In this document: piece by piece, positions 17,655-25,593 of the stretch
Layout of the letters: each line of letters begins with the position of its first letter
How positions within the stretch are numbered: position 1 is the stretch's first letter
Assembly (NCBI GenBank): GCA_946403755.1
Contig: CAMJBC010000004.1
Span: 1-44,156 of the forward strand
Direction: 5' to 3'
DNA from: an uncultured Mycoplasmatota bacterium
GTDB lineage: Bacteria > Bacillota_I > Bacilli_A > RF39 > UBA660
Length of the DNA stretch: 44,156 bases
The notes under the pieces: model-generated
Database searches by the model: none
The model's input: the letters and a program-made list of their open reading frames with translations, nothing else
What the model was told of the DNA's origin: nothing
Program-made: the position numbers and the translations under genes

Positions 17655-18734
17655 TTATTTCTTACTAATATTTGCTTTAATTAACGTAAATAATAAACCA
17701 AATCCATAAATTAATACTAAGAAACTAACTATTTCACCAATAAATGGTATTAAACCTATTAATTTAACTAATACTACACCAATAAATATAGATAATAGTA
17801 AATATGTCTTTTTAAGTTTAAATAACTTACTATTAATAATATAACCTACATAGTATGAAGCAAATAAAGGTGCTAAGTATAAACAAATAAAGTATATAGC
17901 TAATACTATTGATGTAATTGGTGTTAATAAACCAGTAAATATAGCAAATATTGATACAACAGGTATCATAACTAATAATACTAATCCCAATACAGATGTT
18001 TTAGCAATATCACTACTATTTAATTTTACTTTATCTATCTTTTCTCTTAATCCTGGTAATACAGCTAATAATATTAATAATGTTACAATACCAGCTAATA
18101 TACTATAGATAAATAATGAAATAGTTAATGATCTATTTAATTCAGTAGTATCTACATCTACTACTTCATTTACTTCTATATTTCCAATACTAGCTTTATC
18201 AATATTAGCTATTTTAGCATTAGATGGATAAGATAATTTACCAGTAATAACTGTATTTTCATCTAAATCAATAGTTGATGCATCTATTATAGCATCTCCT
18301 TCAATAGTAATTCCCTTTAAAGAAATATAATCAGATGCTGCTCTTAAATCTCTTCCAATATTAGCATTAATAATTATAGAAGATCCAGCTATATATGCAT
18401 CTCTTTCTATTACTGCTTCAGGACCAATTGTAATATTATTACCTGCTGCAAATAAATCTTTAGATACTTTATCATTTAAATTTAATACATTACCTGCATA
18501 AAATGCATATGTTAAATTACCATATCCAAATACTGTATTTCCAGCAGCAAATGATAGTCCATCAATAGTAGCTTTATTTGTTAAAGAATTACCTGCTACA
18601 AATCTACTAGATTTATATTCTCCTTCCTGAGTATAATTCTGACCTGCTTCAGCAACAGGTGTTGCACTAACATTAGTTATAAATAAAAATGCAACTAATA
18701 TAGTACCAAATAATTTTAATAATTTGTTTTTCAT
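17655..18734 (-). CDS. membrane protein with bactofilin-like beta-helix region
   Basis: 359 residues. A signal peptide or first membrane segment covers 1-24 (ending NVSATP). Residues 45-190 form short repeats of the FVAGNSL / FAAGNTV / FYAGNVL / FAAGNNI type, with a period close to the rung of a beta-helix as in polymer-forming cytoskeletal (bactofilin) domains. Residues about 205-355 hold four or five hydrophobic helices. In this topology the beta-helix would sit outside the membrane. It probably scaffolds envelope components, but that is inference from the domain type. It stands alone upstream of rpsO and ends just before the rpsO promoter. Confidence 0.7.
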   Translation of the reverse strand: MKNKLLKLFGTILVAFLFITNVSATPVAEAGQNYTQEGEYKSSRFVAGNSLTNKATIDGLSFAAGNTVFGYGNLTYAFYAGNVLNLNDKVSKDLFAAGNNITIGPEAVIERDAYIAGSSIIINANIGRDLRAASDYISLKGITIEGDAIIDASTIDLDENTVITGKLSYPSNAKIANIDKASIGNIEVNEVVDVDTTELNRSLTISLFIYSILAGIVTLLILLAVLPGLREKIDKVKLNSSDIAKTSVLGLVLLVMIPVVSIFAIFTGLLTPITSIVLAIYFICLYLAPLFASYYVGYIINSKLFKLKKTYLLLSIFIGVVLVKLIGLIPFIGEIVSFLVLIYGFGLLFTLIKANISKK

Positions 18735-18763
18735 AAAAGCTCCTTTCTATTTAAATTATATCA

Positions 18764-18795
18764 CAAAAAAAATATTACGATGAGTAATATTTTTA
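18764..18795 (-). terminator. intrinsic terminator of the GT4 / zinc-ribbon unit
   Basis: AATATTAC/GTAATATT stem with T tract on the minus strand, overlapping the stop at 18793. Confidence 0.7.
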
Positions 18796-19143
18796 TTTTG
18801 TTAATACTTTCTTATTCCAACTATTTTCATTACACTTTGGACATCTCATATATCTAGTTCTACCAAAATGAGGAGCCATAAATACACTACTATAAGTTGG
18901 TACATATGTATGGTCACATTTAGCGCACTTATAATATCCAGCTATTTGTTCTATTTTAATAGCTGCACAAGCTGCTACTATTAAAGGAATAAATCCAATT
19001 ACAGTTAATAATAACATAATATTTTCTTCAAGATCAAAATATGCTGCAAAAACAATAATTTCTACAAAACTAAAAAATCCAAGAAATAAAATAATCCATT
19101 CAAATTGTAATAATAACTTATCTAACTCTTCTTTATTTTTCAT
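18793..19143 (-). CDS. small membrane protein with C-terminal zinc ribbon
   Basis: 116 residues from the start at 19143, chosen for its AAAGGAG site; an earlier ATG lies inside the upstream gene. Two hydrophobic helices (about 12-32 and 40-65) are followed by a zinc ribbon with CAKC and CPKC pairs about 30 residues apart. The ribbon is expected to be cytosolic. It directly follows the GT4 gene (1 nt between stop and start), so a link to glycolipid or envelope synthesis is possible but unproven. Confidence 0.75.
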   Translation of the reverse strand: MKNKEELDKLLLQFEWIILFLGFFSFVEIIVFAAYFDLEENIMLLLTVIGFIPLIVAACAAIKIEQIAGYYKCAKCDHTYVPTYSSVFMAPHFGRTRYMRCPKCNENSWNKKVLTK

Positions 19144-19144
19144 A

Positions 19145-20323
19145 CTATTCTCCTTTATTATAATCATCTATAACTTTCAAATAATATTCATATGTTGTTT
19201 TAGAAATATCTTTCCAAGATTTAGCAAGTTTTTTTCTAGCATTATTTTTAACTTTATTATATAACCATTTATTTTTAAATATTTCTTCAATTCTATCTGC
19301 GAAAAGCATAACATCTTCTTGTTCAGTAAAACCTGTTATATTATTTTCTACTCCATCTGATGTAACAGAACCTTCAACAAATAATGTTGGTGTTTCTTGA
19401 GATGCAGCTTCTATTTGAACTAAAGATGATGAATCAAATAATGATGGGAATATAAATAAATCAGATCTAAAATATATTTCTTTTAATAATTCTCTATCCA
19501 TTATTTTACCAGTAGTAACTACTTCATTAGTTAATCTATAACTCTTAATTTTCTTTTTAAGATTTTCATAATCTGGTCCATCACCAACATAAATCATTTT
19601 ATATTTAAAATTTCTATGTTTTAATTCTTTTAAAACATCAAGTATTAAGAAAATATTTTTAATACTAATAATTCTTCCTACAAATAATAATACTTTTTCA
19701 TCATCAGATATTTTAAATAAATCATTTACTCTTTCAATAGCTTTTTTCTTATTTTTAACTATTTTTAAATCTGTACCATTACCAATAATAGTTAATTTAC
19801 CTTTATATCCATAATCTTTATATACTTTAACTAATGATGGATTAAGAGCAATACAACTATCACACTTATTATATGCTTTAATTAAATGTTTAACACATAA
19901 ATTAGCTATATGTTTACTTTTTAAATACTTTTCAAACTCAAGTTCCCATCTAGTATGAAATGTTGCTACTACAGGTATATTTTTATCTCTAGCTACTCTA
20001 ATACCTAATCTACCTAATGCAAATGGAGAATGAATATGAATAATATCAAAATCTAAATTTTTAAATTCAAGTTTTAATTTAAAATATTCAATATCAACAA
20101 GTCCAAATTTATAATTAGTTAGTATTAATGGAACACTATCTACTCTAATTACCTTAAATGGATACTTTTTATCATCATATTCTTCATCACCCATTTTAGG
20201 AACAACTAAAGTAACATCAGCATAATCACTCATGTTTCTTATTAAGTTTTCCATTACTAAAATAACACCATTTATATCAGGATACCATGAATCCATAAAC
20301 ATTCCAATTTTTAGTCTTCTCAT
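19145..20323 (-). CDS. glycosyltransferase family 4
   Basis: 392 residues with a GT-B fold. The N-terminal acceptor domain contains FMDSWYPDINGV and HIHSPFALGRLG; the C-terminal donor domain has LFVGRI and the EAASQETPTLF segment with the acidic donor-binding Glu of GT4 enzymes. No signal peptide; probably peripheral on the inner membrane face. The N-terminal signature resembles Gram-positive 1,2-diacylglycerol glucosyltransferases, which make membrane glycolipids and lipoteichoic acid anchors. That substrate is a guess from resemblance. AGGTGGC precedes the ATG. Confidence 0.85.
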   Translation of the reverse strand: MRRLKIGMFMDSWYPDINGVILVMENLIRNMSDYADVTLVVPKMGDEEYDDKKYPFKVIRVDSVPLILTNYKFGLVDIEYFKLKLEFKNLDFDIIHIHSPFALGRLGIRVARDKNIPVVATFHTRWELEFEKYLKSKHIANLCVKHLIKAYNKCDSCIALNPSLVKVYKDYGYKGKLTIIGNGTDLKIVKNKKKAIERVNDLFKISDDEKVLLFVGRIISIKNIFLILDVLKELKHRNFKYKMIYVGDGPDYENLKKKIKSYRLTNEVVTTGKIMDRELLKEIYFRSDLFIFPSLFDSSSLVQIEAASQETPTLFVEGSVTSDGVENNITGFTEQEDVMLFADRIEEIFKNKWLYNKVKNNARKKLAKSWKDISKTTYEYYLKVIDDYNKGE

Positions 20324-20351
20324 ATTGCCACCTAGAACATATTATAACACA

Positions 20352-20729
20352 TTAAACGTTTTTCTCTCTAATATATTTTTCTAAAATAATTATTCTATCC
20401 TTATCTTTATCTCTATTTTTAGATTTAATAAACTCATAATATTGATGAATATCTTGTAGATAAAAACCTTTATATTTTTCTCTTTTAAGATTATCCGTTC
20501 CTACTACACACTCTATATTATCACTTATTTTATACCAATTATTTCCTTTATCAATTAAATCATAATTTTGTTTTAATTCTTCAAATCCATCTAATGAAAC
20601 AGCTATATCAATATCCCCACATTCTTTATAAATATCTCTTATAACTAAAGATGCTGATGATAAAATAACATATTTCTCTTTTGATATTTTTAAATCTTTT
20701 AATAATTTTAACACTTGTATTTTATTCAT
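20352..20729 (-). CDS. small nucleotidyltransferase-like protein
   Basis: 125 residues. ILSSASLVIRDIY followed by GDIDIAV resembles the start of a nucleotidyltransferase fold (a Ser-containing turn, then a D-x-D pair). The C-terminal helical part is short and charged. Proteins of this size resemble the MNT/DUF-type domain of nucleotidyltransferase-like proteins, some of which belong to toxin-antitoxin pairs; no HEPN partner is seen next to it. AAGGAG precedes the ATG closely. It lies 8 nt downstream of the DUF218 gene, so the two are co-transcribed. Confidence 0.55.
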   Translation of the reverse strand: MNKIQVLKLLKDLKISKEKYVILSSASLVIRDIYKECGDIDIAVSLDGFEELKQNYDLIDKGNNWYKISDNIECVVGTDNLKREKYKGFYLQDIHQYYEFIKSKNRDKDKDRIIILEKYIREKNV

Positions 20730-20737
20730 TATTCTCC

Positions 20738-21139
20738 TTAAGATACTATATCAAATATTAATTCTATATTTTCATTTTTTAAATGTTTTTTAATAATTCT
20801 TTTAATTCTAGACATATGAAAACTACCAGTTAACAAAACAATTTTAGTTTTTTTATCTAATTCATTTAATTTTAATAAATTTATAAAATTTATAACATTT
20901 TCTTTTGTTGTAGTAGATTCTTCTTCTAAAACAAGATCATTTTTATCAATTTTGTTTTCAATTAAATAATCTCTCATATATCTAGATTCATTATAATCAC
21001 CAAATTTACCTATTCCTCCAGATAGAATAATTTTATTGTATTTATATTTATATTTTATACTCAAAAAATATTCTAATCTTTTATTTAGAATTTTCTTTAC
21101 ATGACATCCAAAAATTATAATATAGTCTACTTCTTTCAT
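20738..21139 (-). CDS. DUF218 (YdcF/SanA-like) domain protein
   Basis: 133 residues with the DUF218 layout: YIIIFGCHV at the first strand, ILSGGIGKFGDYNESRYM (family pattern SGG-x(n)-E-x-x-x-M), EEESTTTKENVIN and LLTGSFHMSRI. Members of this family (ElyC, SanA, YdcF) are linked to envelope and vancomycin-related phenotypes in Gram-negatives, but this copy lacks the usual membrane anchor and is a short cytosolic version. The enzymatic activity of the family is not settled. It begins 1 nt after the preceding stop codon with only a weak ribosome site, which points to coupling. Confidence 0.72.
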   Translation of the reverse strand: MKEVDYIIIFGCHVKKILNKRLEYFLSIKYKYKYNKIILSGGIGKFGDYNESRYMRDYLIENKIDKNDLVLEEESTTTKENVINFINLLKLNELDKKTKIVLLTGSFHMSRIKRIIKKHLKNENIELIFDIVS

Positions 21140-21140
21140 T

Positions 21141-21545
21141 TTAATCCATTATAAATCTACTACCATATTCTTCAATAGTATAGATTTTTCCGTTTTCTTC
21201 AACATATGAATATGCATTATTCTTTCTAGCTACTTCAAATACTTCATCAGTCCAACCTACAGTTCCTTTTGAAGTAATTTTTTGATTCCATTCTGAACTT
21301 CCCCATGATTTAGTTGTATTTGTTGTATTTATATAATCAAATCCATAATTATCAGAATATTCTTTATTTTTATAAATATATGTTGAATAAGTAACTTCAC
21401 CTGATCCACCATTAAAAACACATATATACCCATCAGGAATAATACTACTTTTTGTTTCTTTATTTATAAACTTACTAGCACATATAGCTATTAATATAAT
21501 TGCTGCTATAACTAAACATATAATTGTCACTTTTTTATTATTCAT
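21141..21545 (-). CDS. small membrane-anchored exported protein
   Basis: 134 residues from the start at 21545, chosen because AGGTGAG precedes MNNKKVT. One N-terminal hydrophobic segment (about 5-24, VTIICLVIAAIILIAICAS) acts as signal anchor. The rest is a soluble extracytoplasmic domain rich in Tyr, Gly and Asn, with the segment YICVFNGGSGEVTYSTYIYK. No family recognised. It is the first gene of a three-gene unit with the DUF218 and nucleotidyltransferase-like genes and follows a terminator. Confidence 0.7.
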   Translation of the reverse strand: MNNKKVTIICLVIAAIILIAICASKFINKETKSSIIPDGYICVFNGGSGEVTYSTYIYKNKEYSDNYGFDYINTTNTTKSWGSSEWNQKITSKGTVGWTDEVFEVARKNNAYSYVEENGKIYTIEEYGSRFIMD

Positions 21546-21585
21546 ATTCTCACCTATCATAATTATATAACATTTTATAACAAAT

Positions 21586-21613
21586 AAAAAGGTATACATT
21601 TGTATACCTATTT
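21586..21613 (-). terminator. intrinsic terminator of the 900-residue protein gene
   Basis: GGTATACA...TGTATACC inverted repeat with T tract on the minus strand, overlapping the stop codon region. Confidence 0.75.
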
Positions 21614-24310
21614 ATCATAACCATAATCATACTCATCATCATCTTCTTCTTTACTCTTGATGATAGTATGTGCTCCTAGAGCTGCTGCTCCAACAGCTAA
21701 ACCTACTCCAGCAGCAACACCCATAGTTTTAATTGCATTTCCTCTTGTTGGTTCTGTAACTATTTCAGGAATTGTTTCTGGTTCAGTTATTTCTATTATT
21801 TCAGGGACTGTATCCTCTTCATATGAATATTCTTCTGTTGGCATTTCTTCAGGTAATGTTTCAACCTCTGTTGGCATCTCAGTAAGTACTTCAGATGGTG
21901 CTGTTGGTTTTTCCTCTGATGGTGGTTGAGGTTTATGTTCACTTCCACCACCTCCACCAGGTTCTGTTTCATTTTCTCCTGTTGGTGCTTCTGTTTGTGG
22001 TTCTGTTGTTTCTGTTGATGCTTCACTTGGAGGTTCTGTTGGAGTTGTTTCTGGCTCAGGTGGCTCTGATGGTGGTTCTGTTTCCTCTGATGGTGGCTCT
22101 GTTGTTTCAGTTGTAGCTTCAGTTGGAGCCTCTGTTGGAATTACTGGTACATCTGGTCCTCCAATTGGTCCAGTATAAGTATCATCATCATCGTCATCAT
22201 TATCATTATCTCCAGATTCGTCATCTGCTGGAGTTTTTTCATCTTGAGGTGGATTTAATTTATCATAATAATCATTTATTAATTGTTTATAATAACTTGC
22301 ATCTTTCTCAAAACCATATGCACTCATATCTAGTTTGAAATCTGCGTTAAATCTTTGATTACCTTGAGTATCAGTAACTGGATTTTCATACATGCTTTTA
22401 ACTTGACTTATAGCATCATTTATCATCTTTTGTGCATTTTCAACTATTGGTGCTAATCCTTCAAGTCTAGTTGCATATGTATTTAATGCTGTTTGAGCTG
22501 TTTCATACTTAGTTAAAGAATCTCTATATGGTTGTATATCTGATGCACTATATTTTGCTACCCACTCACATGCTGGTGCTTCTGTTCCAACTGGTGTTGA
22601 GCAAACTTGCTCTTTAGCATCTTCCATATCTTTAATAGTTGTCTTTAATGACTCTATTTGTTTTGCTATTTCTTCTAATGTTGTTGTTATCTCTGGAAGC
22701 TTACTATCATCTAATTCTCCAACAGTAACCAAACTTCCATAATCAGTTCCTGCTACTGCATTAATAGCATCAGAAGATCCATTTATATAATCAACTACAA
22801 CTCCCATAGCAGTTTTAATAGTATCTGATATGAAATTAGCTGCTTTCATATTACAATCTAGTAAGTTTTGGTATGCTTCCATGTTTGTTTTAACATCAGT
22901 CCATACTCCACCTTGTAATATGCTAGATGAACCAATACCACTCATGAATTCATCTACACTTGATTTTAATCCTTGTGCTTTGTTTACTTCTTCATTTAAT
23001 GATGGAACTACTGCATTAACTGCACTTTCAAGTGAAGAAATACTTATCTTTCCTACATTACCTGCTGTAACTGTTCCAGTTAATAGATTAGTTAGCTCAT
23101 CATATCTTCCACCAGCTGTTATTGCGTTTTTAGCTGTATCAACTAGTTCACCAGTTGTTTTCTTTAATGCTTCTAAATTAGCAGCAACTGTTGGATTTGA
23201 TGGATCAAACATTTGCTTTATTCCATCTGTTAAACTACCTTCAGCAATTACAGCAGCACATCCATCCATTTTGTAAATTGCGTTTGCTATTGCATATACT
23301 GCATCAGCTTCTGCACTTATATTTCCATATAATACGTTTGTAACAGCACCATAATAATTAGTTGCTGAGTACATTGCCCCTACTATACCTGCTTCATTAT
23401 CTGAACCTTTTGTATAATTTAAGTCTGTATGACTTGTTATTTTTCCTTTTAATGAATTCATTGAATTTGATACAAATGCTAAATTTGAAGCAAGTGTATC
23501 TCCTACACCACCATTAAAGAATTCAGAAAATTCTGATAATTCTTTACAATTAGAATATAGTGTATCTATTGAACCTGTGTTCATTAATTTAACAAATTCT
23601 TGATAAGATAGCTTAGTAGCTACTCCATTAGTATATCTAGTGATTGTTACTCCTTTAAGAAAGTCTTCACCTTTCATAAAGAAATCTATTAAATTATATT
23701 TTTTGTCAGCGGCATAAAAATTGTGATTATCTGGATTATTAACATCAATAACAATATAATCATCACAATTTTTTCTAAATGAACTATAATTTGTATGGTT
23801 TGAACCATCATTTATATAAATATATGGGAAAGCGGCTGATTTACCTGTTTTAAAATTAGTAAAGAAATTACCTGAATTTGAACCATCGAAGTTTCCAAAA
23901 ACATTAATAAATTTACCAATTGTATATCCTTTACCATTTAATGATGATGCTATGGCAGATATACCTTTGTTTCCATTACTCCATGAATACATATTAATAT
24001 TTTCAGTTGGAATATGATATTCATTTGTTATAGATAATAGTCTTTTTGCAAAGAAATCTGCTGCTTTTGAACTACCTCCATCTTGAATAGATGGAATGAC
24101 CATATATACACAATTAGGATCTTGATGCTTTCTTACATATTCAAACCAAGTAGTTCCATAGTCATGTGGATTGCATGAGAAAACATGTATTTTTGTATTA
24201 GCATTTACTCCACTTGGTGGAATGTATACTGAATAAGCCATGCTACCATTTTGAGCACATGTCTCTTGAAACCATCCTTTATAATTAGTTCTATACCAAT
24301 TTACTGACAT
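21608..24310 (-). CDS. 900-aa serine-hydrolase-like protein with coiled region, TE-rich stalk and C-terminal membrane segment
   Basis: Unrecognised as a whole. Residues 1-215 look like an alpha/beta hydrolase: a candidate nucleophile Ser111 in SWSNG and later Asp/His candidates (Asp168, Asp194, His196). Residues about 220-690 are helical, with Ala-rich stretches that recall WXG100-type coils. Residues about 705-865 are rich in Thr, Pro and Glu with PTE/PSE repeats, typical of an extracellular stalk, and include an Asp run. One hydrophobic helix (about 868-886) is followed by an acidic DDDEYDYGYDK tail. There is no N-terminal signal peptide, which conflicts with an external stalk and suggests a non-Sec route such as a type VII system, or an unusual topology. 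AGGTGAT precedes the ATG. Confidence 0.7.
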   Translation of the reverse strand: MSVNWYRTNYKGWFQETCAQNGSMAYSVYIPPSGVNANTKIHVFSCNPHDYGTTWFEYVRKHQDPNCVYMVIPSIQDGGSSKAADFFAKRLLSITNEYHIPTENINMYSWSNGNKGISAIASSLNGKGYTIGKFINVFGNFDGSNSGNFFTNFKTGKSAAFPYIYINDGSNHTNYSSFRKNCDDYIVIDVNNPDNHNFYAADKKYNLIDFFMKGEDFLKGVTITRYTNGVATKLSYQEFVKLMNTGSIDTLYSNCKELSEFSEFFNGGVGDTLASNLAFVSNSMNSLKGKITSHTDLNYTKGSDNEAGIVGAMYSATNYYGAVTNVLYGNISAEADAVYAIANAIYKMDGCAAVIAEGSLTDGIKQMFDPSNPTVAANLEALKKTTGELVDTAKNAITAGGRYDELTNLLTGTVTAGNVGKISISSLESAVNAVVPSLNEEVNKAQGLKSSVDEFMSGIGSSSILQGGVWTDVKTNMEAYQNLLDCNMKAANFISDTIKTAMGVVVDYINGSSDAINAVAGTDYGSLVTVGELDDSKLPEITTTLEEIAKQIESLKTTIKDMEDAKEQVCSTPVGTEAPACEWVAKYSASDIQPYRDSLTKYETAQTALNTYATRLEGLAPIVENAQKMINDAISQVKSMYENPVTDTQGNQRFNADFKLDMSAYGFEKDASYYKQLINDYYDKLNPPQDEKTPADDESGDNDNDDDDDDTYTGPIGGPDVPVIPTEAPTEATTETTEPPSEETEPPSEPPEPETTPTEPPSEASTETTEPQTEAPTGENETEPGGGGGSEHKPQPPSEEKPTAPSEVLTEMPTEVETLPEEMPTEEYSYEEDTVPEIIEITEPETIPEIVTEPTRGNAIKTMGVAAGVGLAVGAAALGAHTIIKSKEEDDDEYDYGYDK

Positions 24311-24359
24311 ATATTTATCACCTATGATAATTTTAACATTTTTTAATATGATTTAAAAT

Positions 24360-24386
24360 AAAAAAATAGATTTCTCTATTTTTTAT
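24360..24386 (-). terminator. intrinsic terminator of the mgtC-flavodoxin unit
   Basis: AAATAGA/TCTATTT stem with T tract on the minus strand. Confidence 0.65.
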
Positions 24387-24850
24387 TTAATCCATTCTAG
24401 TATTTCTTCGTTAGATTCTTTTCCTTTAAATCTTTTTACTTTTATAAAATTAATATTTGGATAACTATTTTTTAAATCAGTTAAACTTTTGTCAGCGCTT
24501 GAACTACCTGATGTAGCAAACAAATATACATCTTTATTATCTAAATTATTTTCTTCAATAAAAGTATTAATTATAGTAGGACATGTATACCACCATATTG
24601 GATAACCAATAAATAATGTATCATATTCATCTACATTTTCTATTTTCTTTGCAACTTTTGGTCTTGAAGATAAATCATTCATTTCAACTGATGATCTACT
24701 ATTTTTATTCATCCAATTTAAATCTTCTTTTGTATATTTTTCTTCTGGTTCAATTTCAAATAAATCACATTCTAAAGCATTAGCAATATTTTCTGCTACT
24801 GATTTAGTATTACCACTTGCTGAAAAATAACATACTAATTTTTTACTCAT
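24383..24850 (-). CDS. flavodoxin-like protein
   Basis: 155 residues. The N-terminal FMN phosphate loop is YFSASGNTKSVAE, close to the flavodoxin T/S-x-T-G-N-T pattern, and FIGYPIWWYTCP provides the aromatic flavin-stacking loop. The size fits short flavodoxins or flavodoxin-domain oxidoreductases of the NAD(P)H-dependent type. Likely electron carrier or quinone reductase in the cytosol. Its ATG shares one base with the stop codon of the MgtC-family gene, so the two are translationally coupled. Confidence 0.85.
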   Translation of the reverse strand: MSKKLVCYFSASGNTKSVAENIANALECDLFEIEPEEKYTKEDLNWMNKNSRSSVEMNDLSSRPKVAKKIENVDEYDTLFIGYPIWWYTCPTIINTFIEENNLDNKDVYLFATSGSSSADKSLTDLKNSYPNINFIKVKRFKGKESNEEILEWIK

Positions 24851-25539
24851 TATAAATCCTCTTCTACTTCTTTAACAGATTCTAATGCAACTAGTGAACT
24901 AACTAGTTCATTTTTATGTATTTTTTTAGTATCATATTCAAAACTAATTTTTAATACTTCAGTTTTTTTACTTTTAATTACTTCATTATCTTTTCTAATA
25001 GATTGAATAGAAATATTATGTTCTTTTAAGAACCTTTGAACTTCTTTTATTGTTCTTTGTAAGTTATCTTCTACTGTAATTAATAATGTAATATTTTCAT
25101 ATCTTTCAAATTTACCTGCTACTTCATGATTAACTGATAATATTACAAATACTATTGCTGTTGCTATTATTGCTGCTACATAATATCCCATACCTACAGC
25201 TAAACCTATACAAGTAACTGATAGAATACCAGCTGCAGTTGTAACACCTTTAACATTTGTTCCATTTCTAATAATAGTTCCTGCACCAATAAAACCTATA
25301 CCAGTTAATATTTGAGCTGGAATACGAGCAGCGTCTATATCATAATATGTTGCCATATATTGACTACCCATTACTATTAAAGCTGAACTAAGGCCAATAA
25401 TAGCATGAGTACCAAATCCTGCTGGTTTACTTAATGCAGATCTTTCTATACCAATAAATCCTGCTAATACACTACTTAATAATAGTTTAAATAGGATTTG
25501 AAATGTCTCTGAATTTGATATTTCTCTTATTAAATCCAT
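24850..25539 (-). CDS. MgtC/SapB family membrane protein
   Basis: 229 residues. The N-terminal half has four or five hydrophobic helices with family signatures GFIGIERS, GFGTHAIIGLSSALIV, ARIPAQILTGIGFIGAG and GVTTAAGIL. The C-terminal part (about 145-229) is an ACT-like soluble domain as in MgtC. In pathogens MgtC supports growth under low Mg2+ and modulates the F1Fo ATPase, but in commensals the role is unclear; Mg transport itself is not established for the family. It is co-translated with the flavodoxin. Confidence 0.9.
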   Translation of the reverse strand: MDLIREISNSETFQILFKLLLSSVLAGFIGIERSALSKPAGFGTHAIIGLSSALIVMGSQYMATYYDIDAARIPAQILTGIGFIGAGTIIRNGTNVKGVTTAAGILSVTCIGLAVGMGYYVAAIIATAIVFVILSVNHEVAGKFERYENITLLITVEDNLQRTIKEVQRFLKEHNISIQSIRKDNEVIKSKKTEVLKISFEYDTKKIHKNELVSSLVALESVKEVEEDL

Positions 25540-25593
25540 TTTATAAACACCTTCTTTATTCTAATAATATAATAACATATATTGTTAATCTAA

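Noticed and set aside
22183-22210. ATC/ATT trinucleotide run resembling a microsatellite
   Set aside because: It encodes an Asp-rich stretch in frame and needs no separate explanation.
21657-22338. Open frames on both strands in the TE-rich part of the 900-residue gene
   Set aside because: Low-complexity repeats keep several frames open. The His/Gln/Leu-rich translations are shadows of the PTE/PSE repeats.
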